From Hoplostethus atlanticus (lineage: Eukaryota > Chordata > Actinopteri > Trachichthyiformes > Trachichthyidae): a stretch of DNA of 64,000 nucleotides. How positions within the stretch are numbered: the stretch's first letter is position 1; each line of letters begins with the position of its first letter. The notes under the pieces were generated by a model, which was given only the letters and a program-made list of their open reading frames with translations, was not told the origin of the DNA and searched no databases. Below are positions 47,837-64,000 of this stretch, piece after piece. The stretch spans positions 535,707 through 599,706 of the forward strand of contig JAXDDX010000217.1 of NCBI GenBank assembly GCA_034670405.1, in the 5' to 3' direction. Made by a program: the position numbers and the translations under genes.

Positions 47837-50480
47837 TTTATTGTAAAAAATACATATAAAAACAACTTCTGAGACATACAAAAGATCGGCGCTTAGAAAC
47901 AGTATATTGACAGACAAAGACCAAGCCGTTTTTGAATTGCATTACATATTTACAATTTAATAAATAAAACTCAATTTGTTTCTATACCAGAGTAAAAGGC
48001 AGATTGTCCATATCTTGGGGGTGCAGATACCGCTGGGGTGACTCTTTTTAAAAACACATTCTCATCAAATACATCGGAGGGATCGGCACCCTGTGGTTCA
48101 AAACCAAGGATGGAGGAACATCATACAAAAGATCATCCTCGGTTGGAGAGGAGCTAGTTTACACAGAGCATTTCGCTAGCATTGGTAGAAATTGAGGTAT
48201 TGCACCACACAGCTCACAGGGGGTAAAAAAAAATCAAAATTGCGTCACGTGTGGGGCTTCAGATTGTCCATTATCTTGAGTGACAACCCAACAACCCCCT
48301 TCCCACCCCACCCAAAGTATACAACATCATTATTATCACCACAACAAATGTAACACCTAATGGTCAATGTATCTCCTCTTCTGCACTCACATAGCTCCCA
48401 ATGCTCAGACGGACTTTTGGCATTATTCTTCTTTTCTCAATACAAAAAAAGGGGGGAAACATGCACAGGGTTGCCCTCTAGTGGCAGGGTAAGTCATAGC
48501 ACCTCGGACTGCAGAACACAGGGGACAAAAGGAGGCTGGGTGAAGACACTAGCCAATGGGAAACCTGTGCACAGAGCTGACCTTTGTGCTGATCCATACC
48601 ATGGTAGGATAGACGTTTATCATGTAGAGCAGGCAGCAAAAGCAATCATGTTCAAAAACATCAATTATCAATGAATGCCCCCCCCCCCATAGTGCTGGTC
48701 TGCCCTGGACTGCACACAACCTAGACAGGCTCTGCATCAAAGCAGCTAGCATCTCAACTCAGCCCTAAAGAGACTACACATACCTGCTTGGACATAAACC
48801 CCTTCACCAGGCAAAGCCAATCAACACACACAAGGCAAGAGAAGCCATTTAACACATTTAGCGATAATCAGAATCATAACGGTGATGATACAATGTCTAT
48901 AAATCTTAAAAAGAGAATAGAGGGGGGGGGGGGGCTAACACAATAATTAGCCGTCAGCTGTCCATAGCCTCCAGTGCTGGGAAAGAGGCAGCTGCCACAT
49001 GGCGTAAACATGCCCCAAAAATACATCCCTCCGTTCATCCGGCCCTCCATCCCTCCCCGATCCGGCATTAATGTAACCAGATGGCCAAACTGCCGCTCGG
49101 GGTCTGGTCCAAACATGCGGACTACTCCCCAGAGAGTGTGAGAGTGAGGGGGTAGTGGGACGAGACCCACACTGCATTCCTTTAGCAAAGTAAAATGGGA
49201 CCAGCGGGGCGCCATGTCGCGTACCGCCGCCACACGTAGCTGCATGTTGCCGACGTGACCGTCTTTAAAAACTAGCATTAAAAACTGAAAAGGGAACCCT
49301 CTCGACCAGCAGACCTCTGGGCACTGTACTGTAAACACACACACACACACACGCACTTTCTCGAGTACATAATCATCATCGGGGCATTTCCTGTCCCCAG
49401 TCGTCATATGAACACACATTCACACACTCTCACACACAAACAACCTCATCTGAGACCTTATTTGAGAAAAAAAAATCGGCCTTGAGGGACAAAAGTGCTC
49501 AAAATGGTGCTGACGCCAGCGCTACTATGGCCCTGTGAGATACCTACGACCTTCCTAAACAACCACCGATGTAGCAGCACGTGAAGTTCAGCGCTAACTA
49601 ACCACCTACAGGAAACTGACCTACTCAGCAAAACCCCCAAACTTCCCCTGAAATGTATACAGGCAACAACAGAAAACACCTAGTTACAGCAGCCCCCCCC
49701 CCCCCGTTCACAAAAACAAGCCCTCAACCTCCAGCTAGTTCAATATAAAGCAGTACGATATTTACGTGGTAACAGTTCTCTTTCAGTATGAGGTTGGTTC
49801 ATTGGGGTTCGCCAAGGAAAGAAACATTCATCCAATGTAACATGGAACAAAACTTTTTTTTTTGCGAAATGGTAGATAAATGACCAATCCCCTTTGGAAT
49901 AAAAAAGAAAACATACACAGGGGAGGATGCAGAGTCACAGTTAAGACATTTTTTTGCGTTCCTCCCCAAAGTTCAAGAAATCTTTGAAGGGGGCGTCCCG
50001 TCAGTCTGGGATGCTAATATTTATTTGACATATTTCTTTGTGTCCAGTGGTTTCAAGCCGAGTCCATAAAGGAGAGAGGGGAACCCCCCCTCTGTTCCAG
50101 CCATGGTCTGGACCACAGATTGATGGAGCAGCTGTTTTCATTGTTGGAGTTTGGCTTAAAATGGTCTAGACCAAGTTCAAATGGACTGATCCAGACAGAG
50201 AGGGCCGGGTGTTACCAACTGCAGCTTCCTCTTAGGACCACCACTACTTCACTCAAATATAAGTTTCTAAATCAAATATACATTTTTTCTGCAGTATTGG
50301 GTTTCAGTGTAGTCTCCTGTAAGGGTGGAAAGGGAAAAGAGCCCATTAGACAAACTTACAGGTATTCTAACTACTGTACTGTAATATTGTCTGCACTGAG
50401 ATCATTTATGACGTGTCCTTGGCATTCAGTCAATCTGAGACACACACCTGAGTCGGGTTGGAATATATGGGACCCATAAG
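47837..50480 (-). other. Long 3' UTR of the ZNRF-like gene
   Basis: Between the stop codon of the ZNRF-like gene and an AATAAA on the minus strand (TTTATT at 47837-47842) lie about 2.6 kb without coding exons. The stretch holds poly-C/G runs at about 48668-48690, 48922-48934 and 49691-49704 and a CA run at 49336-49352. The 181-codon minus-strand open frame at 48874-49419 looks fortuitous. The 3' UTR extent is inferred from the signal only. Confidence 0.45.
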
Positions 50481-51004
50481 TCAATCGAAGGGATGTTCAG
50501 GACAGCAGGGCTTCACCTTGGTCCAGGAATCAATACAACTAGAGGGAGGGGAAAAATAAGGTGGTGGGGGTGAAGAGACAACATTACTCTTTGATTAACT
50601 CATACCAATGTGCCCATTGTATGGCCACAACTCAAAAAGCTTAAGGTGTTTTTGACTGTGATGTCTCACGCAAGACTTAATTCACTCATTCATAGTGTGA
50701 AAAACAACTAAATGCAATCACTGTAATGTTCTGTTGTTGAGGTTGAGGACTTAAAGGGACGAAAGATGAAGATATGAAAAAAGTGTAACAAGTTAAGTGT
50801 TTAATTTAAGTTTTTTTTTTTTTTTATCTCACTTGCACAAATGTGTATTTTTCCGCTCTTCCTTCTGCGTTTTATCTGAACTAGTTTACCTCTTATGGTA
50901 GACACAGAGGCAAGCCAGCCTGGCGATGGTCTCTCCCTGCACCAGATCCTCCAAACAGATAGAGCACTCGCCGCTGTCTTTACTGAGCACATCCGCTGTG
51001 AACG

Positions 51005-51039
<35 letters not shown>

Positions 51040-52756
51040 CTTTAGACAGCAGTGTCGCCATAAACACAGAGGAGACTACAACCATCAGCATTTTCAGCTT
51101 TTCAAAAATGTCCGTGGCAGATTTCTGTGATATGATACTCACTGTTGTAAGGTAGAGGAGGAGACGTGAGGCAGCTCAACAAGTGATCCTCGATCCGACC
51201 TCCTGGGAAGGGCTTTGAGCAGAAAGGACAGCGGATATCTGCACAAAGTAGAGAGACAAGAGAGCTGAGATTAGCGAGTGGCGAGACTTAAATCATAGAT
51301 GATACGAAGGACATCTAGCTTACATGGCCTGATTTGTCAAAATAAAGGGGATTGAAATACAATCATCCAACATAGGGGCTGTATTGCCATCTAGTAGATA
51401 TTGTTACAAATCTGTGACCCAAAATTATTTTTTTCCCAACTGGCAGCGGTATTTGACTGCATCCACCTCACAAAACACTGACTCAGGCTTGAGGGACAGC
51501 CAAGCCGTAACTATCAGTAGATGGGACAGGGCGTGAGAAACGGTGCCTAGACGTCCTACATTCTCCCCCATCTATGAGCCGCTGCCAGCATAAAGTGGGC
51601 ACATGAAGCCTTTGACCCATTTCCCTACACTTGCTAGGGGGCTGCCCTGGGAAATTCAGACCATTGTTGTGTTTTGGCTTGAGATCTTCTGTTACCCCAT
51701 CATCATATACCATCATCACCACCATTTCTGCTCAAGTGATTAGATCATGTGTCTCTCTGTTTTTTTTCTCAAGATAATGTTCCCTTTCTGTGATGAGTTA
51801 CCTCATGCTGAGTAATTATACACTGCCTTATGATATTATCACCACTGTCAATAGGCCTTGTGGCACCAGAAAGCTTGTATGTCAGCTCCTCCAGTTTACG
51901 CCACTTAGTACAATGGGGTCTCAGTTGATTTTAGTCAGCGTGTAAGCACGAGAGAAGAGATCATCTGTTCAGGAATGTAAATTCCCCGAATAATCCATTT
52001 TAATGTCGCAATGGTCAGATTGAGGGTCACATTGTTGAATTCCATGTACCTATACATGTAGTTACTCTTGTTTTATATCTGACAAGAGCTGAGACAGACA
52101 ATCTACAAACAAAGCAACTCCTTCCAAACCCATTAACGTTGAGATCGGCACATTATTGCAGCAAATGTGAATTATGCGCACACATCTAAATCATGACAGG
52201 CGGAAAACACTATTGCTTTGTGTGTCTGTTTTAACTTACTGCCATGGCGGTTGTTGACACGGTAAAGGCCGATCCAAGCTTCCGACACCGGGCGCTGGTG
52301 TGTACCTCGAACCCGCACGGATCTTGCGCTGACATTGCGCCCGGAAGAGTGCCGATTCCCGGGCAGACGCTCAGAAAAACTGCGGTGGGGCATGCGGCCT
52401 GTCTCCTCTCCGTGTTGATGTTCCGCATTGACAGGAGCCTCTGGGCTTAAATTCCCATCTTCCTCCGGCTTGCCCTCGCTGTTGTCGTCCGGTGATGCTT
52501 GGCTGATGCTGGAGGGGAGGCTGTGGTGGTCGGCAGGGCTTCCGTCGGCACTCGCTTGTTGCCCCATGTCCGAATCACTGCCCTCCTCCGATCGGCTCCG
52601 GTTGGCCTCTGTGTCCTCAAAACTCCCCGAGAAGTCTACCATGAGACTGGTGGGCCTGACACAGCGGGGTCGCCGATACGAGTCCCGCTTTGTGCCATCT
52701 TTTCCGAAAGCTGAGGGAACTGGGTCTTCCTGTAAGCGACTTGCTCTTGTCCCCAT
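50481..52756 (-). CDS. ZNRF-type RING E3 ubiquitin ligase
   Basis: E3 ubiquitin ligase of the zinc-and-RING-finger (ZNRF) type, probably attached to endomembranes through N-terminal myristate. Exons: 52756-52240, 51238-51143, 50995-50890 and 50538-50481. They sum to 777 nt, giving 258 aa. The start MGTRAS has Gly2 and Ser6, the N-myristoylation pattern also found in ZNRF1 and ZNRF2. Residues 10-170 are Ser/Glu-rich and look disordered. Exon 2 gives the first zinc finger, CPFCSKPF with EDHLLSC. Exons 3-4 give the RING, with ECSICLEDLVQGETIARL, CLCVYHK and SCIDSWTKVKPCCPEHP, almost the ZNRF1 pattern. The central region does not resemble ZNRF1 or ZNRF2 as I remember them, so the paralogue is left open. 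The acceptor of exon 3 is preceded by a TG repeat. It is head to head with TEP1. Confidence 0.88.
51006..51038. repeat. (CA)n, read as (UG)n before ZNRF-like exon 3
   Basis: On the minus strand this is a TG run ending about 10 nt before the 3' splice site at 50996 (TTCGTTCACAG|CGG). Confidence 0.9.
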
Positions 52757-54057
52757 CTCTTCGGGTGGGAGCCGTTACCAGCTAGCAAGCTAGCTAATAC
52801 AGCTGGCTAGCCGACCTGCTTCCTCAAAGCAACCAAACCGCAGAACAAGGAGACGAGTCACTACTATGCCGTTAACCTCGAAATGACCGTTGTATAGCTA
52901 AATACTCGGTCGAGAACTACAAATAATAACCAACACCTATCTACCAAGCCCGGCGAGGACGGTATCTGTGGTTCAACGTTCCTTCTCTGGCCTCAATTTG
53001 TCCTTTCTCTCCACATTTTTCTTTCTTTGACGTCCCCGTTCTGGCTGCTGCAGCGGAAATGGAGTATTTTCGCTTCCTCCTTTGCGCCATACAACGATAC
53101 TTACGGTAGCGTCATCTGCTCCCTAAAAAGCTTGTAATCCAGACGTCGAGCAGAAAATAGGCATGCAGAAGTTTTGATTTTGTGTATATATCCGAGTTTA
53201 TTTTCTTCTGCCGAACAAATTAGTTGCAATTTCATTCCTATTTTCGGCAAATGTTCAATAAGCGAGGACAGGCTCCTATAGATCTGTTATTACGGTAAAA
53301 AGGTACACAACAAAACCGACCAATGAGCAGTGCCCTGGCCAGCCTTGCCGCTGAAGGAGGGCGTTTACTGTAAACCAGAAGACTCACAGCTTGTCATGAC
53401 TTTACAAATAGCTACCAACACGGCGTTATATAAAAAAAAAACGAACATTATATTGTAGGGGAAACGTTTGAACATAATCACCGGTCTGCCCGCAGAGGGT
53501 AAAGTGTGGGTTAAGGTAAGTTTGTGCGTCTCTTCGTAGCACAGTTAGCTAGTCACCACACCTATATAAACTCTGAGTCATAGTCATGCCAAAGTAAGAA
53601 ACCGCTTGTCTAATGTCTAACGATTCACATTCAATCACGTATATCAGCCAAATCCACCTGTTGTCTTACAATTACAGTAGTAATATTATTTTATTTCCAT
53701 TAACAAAATACTGCAATTTCAATCCACTCAATCCAGTAGCTCTGTTTACATGGATGTTAGATGTAATGTTAGCTATAGTTCCATATTCGTGCACAAGTTT
53801 GTTTTTTTGGGGATATTTCCTATGCATTAGGGTGCTCCTTGTATCTACTGACATTCTACTGACTGACTGCTTGCAAACTTTGTCCTCTTTTTTTTTTATT
53901 GTTCTCTTTGTCATAGCAATAATCTGTATGTGAGCAACACCTTGTAACTACTGTAGTACAGTGCCTGTTCAAACAGTTCATGGAATGTGGCTGAACAGGT
54001 TATCTTATAATAATCACTGCATGTCAGGGTGGAGGAGGTTGGAAGCTCACCTTTGTG
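52757..54057. promoter_or_regulatory. Divergent promoter of the ZNRF-like gene and TEP1, with TEP1 leader
   Basis: The interval lies between divergent start codons. On the plus strand a strong 5' splice site, GGTTAAG|GTAAGTTTG, at 53515/53516 marks the end of a probable noncoding first exon of TEP1. The matching 3' splice site CATGTCAG ends at about 54026, 31 nt before the TEP1 ATG. The start region is expected around 52900-53500. No TATA box stands out. Confidence 0.5.
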
Positions 54058-62963
<8,906 letters not shown>

Positions 62964-63284
62964 GTAAGACTTGGCATTACGAAACAACATAAAACTAGAA
63001 GTAAGCGTGTATAGTTCTGTGTTATCACCAAACCTGTAATCTATATCAGTAAAAAGTTGCGCTCAATAAGGATGAAGAACCGTTATTGTGACAGAGTTAT
63101 ACATTGAATTAGGAAGCCATCATTAGTGTACTTGTTTTTCATGCAATACTCCAATGTAGTGTCTTTTATTTTATTATGTGCTTTTATTGTGTGCAGTAGT
63201 CCTTTTTATTGACATGGAGAATAATACACACAATAATACAACTTCTCTGAGCTGGTGCAGGACAGATGGACAAGTCGGCTTACT

Positions 63285-64000
63285 GCTATAATTCGAGGGT
63301 TACGAATGTAACCACGGTTCTATGAATTCTGGATGACCGCCAGAGGCGGTGCTTAAGCACTGGATCTTGTCCATCTCGCGCAAGCGCAGGTCGAGTAATT
63401 ATACCAACAATGTCACCTGTGACCTGGGATGACGTAGGGCACGCCCCCAGTATATCATCCAGTAATCTGTTCCCACAGAATCTTCTCGCCACGATTCCGA
63501 GTGACAGCGAACTCTGGCGGTCATCCAGAATTCATAGAACCGTGCTTACATTCGTAACCCTCGTTCTATTTCATTCTTCCTGACCGCCAGAGGCGGTGCT
63601 TAAGCACTGGATGACTCATACCAACAAGGTCACGAGGAAGGCCTTACCACACTAAGGGGCCGAAGGCGCAGGTAAAACTGCTGCTGCAACAGCGTTGACC
63701 CTGTAGAAGCGGGCAAAGGTGCATGGCGAAGCCCAGGTAGCAGCCGCACAAATTTCCTTTAGCGGCACCCCCTTCAGGGCCGCCCAGGACGTAGCTATAC
63801 TCCTTGTAGAGTGGCAGTGAACGTTTATGGGTACGGGTAGCCCCTGTGATCTGTAAGCACTCAAGATCACATCAACAATCCAATTAGAGAGCCTCTGCTT
63901 TGACAGGGCCTCTCCTCTCCTGTGCCCCCCATGGCAAATGAAGAGACTGTCAGTCGTACGCAAGCTAGCAGTCGCTTCCACATAACTTCCCAGTGGCCCA
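63285..64000 (-). mobile_element. DIRS-type (tyrosine recombinase) retroelement, 3' part
   Basis: The minus-strand frame 63981-63652, open at the window edge side, encodes the C-terminal part of a tyrosine recombinase. LRTTDSLFICHGG and GEALSKQRLSNWIVDVI lead to HSTRSIATSWAAL, which supplies the His-x-x-Arg pair, and CTFARFYRV supplies the nucleophilic Tyr. This set, with the Ala/Trp-rich AAATWASP block, is the signature of DIRS/Ngaro-like elements in fish. No reverse transcriptase is visible; it would lie beyond 64000. Downstream, 63285-63651 holds inverted and direct repeats of the kind DIRS elements use in place of LTRs. The element sits antisense to TEP1, after its last visible exon. Confidence 0.8.
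63294..63563. repeat. Inverted repeat of the DIRS element
   Basis: Arms of 52 nt at 63294-63345 and 63512-63563 are complementary with one mismatch and enclose a 166-bp loop. A separate 32-nt direct repeat, beginning TGACCGCCAGAGGCGGTGCT, occurs identically at 63334-63365 and 63581-63612. It contains the palindrome GTGCTTAAGCAC. Confidence 0.9.

Noticed and set aside
48874..49419. 181-codon minus-strand open frame
   Set aside because: Lies in the inferred 3' UTR of the ZNRF-like gene, shows no motif, and includes poly-G and CA tracts.

Overview
The window looks like euchromatin of a ray-finned (teleost) fish. The proteins are vertebrate in type and are split into many short exons with canonical GT-AG introns. 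The spacers hold microsatellites, a tRNA-derived SINE remnant, short dispersed repeats and a DIRS-type retroelement. All exon models below were built by hand from open frames, splice sites and remembered family sequences. No alignment or transcript data were used.

Layout, left to right: NFATC4 (minus, 1854-11591, 13 coding exons, 904 aa); repeat-rich spacer; LTB4R-like leukotriene B4 receptor (plus, 19147-22144, 4 coding exons, 363 aa); spacer with a possible small minus-strand transcript and a hAT-like MITE; SDR39U1 (plus, 25436-27668, last exon broken by three single-base insertions); METTL17 (minus, 28194-33221, 14 exons, 460 aa); PARP2 (plus, 33857-41476, 17 exons, with a WWE domain near the N terminus and one single-base insertion in the last exon); a lifeguard/TMBIM-family gene (minus, 42471-45955, 5 exons, 291 aa); a ZNRF-type RING E3 ligase gene (minus, 50481-52756, 4 exons, 258 aa) with a long 3' UTR; and the 5' part of TEP1 (plus, 54058 onward, cut by the right edge). 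A DIRS-like tyrosine-recombinase element lies antisense at the right edge, after the last TEP1 exon seen.

From memory, NFATC4, LTB4R, SDR39U1, METTL17, PARP2 and TEP1 all have human orthologues on 14q11.2-q12, so this is a compact fish version of that synteny block. METTL17/PARP2 and the ZNRF-like gene/TEP1 are head-to-head pairs that probably share promoters. SDR39U1/METTL17 and PARP2/lifeguard are tail-to-tail pairs with adjoining or overlapping 3' ends. The genes do not form one pathway. They cover calcium-calcineurin signalling (NFATC4), lipid-mediator sensing (LTB4R), mitochondrial ribosome assembly (METTL17), DNA-damage ADP-ribosylation (PARP2), membrane and ubiquitin functions, and the vault/telomerase RNP (TEP1).

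The most notable observations are: a WWE domain spliced in frame onto PARP2; five +1 insertions confined to SDR39U1, PARP2 and TEP1 exons; a TEP1 exon of 125 nt held between a (TG)n and a (CA)n tract; (TG)n tracts directly before four 3' splice sites; a His in place of Asp in the DRY-type motif of the receptor; and a 52-nt inverted repeat with a 32-nt direct repeat in the DIRS element.
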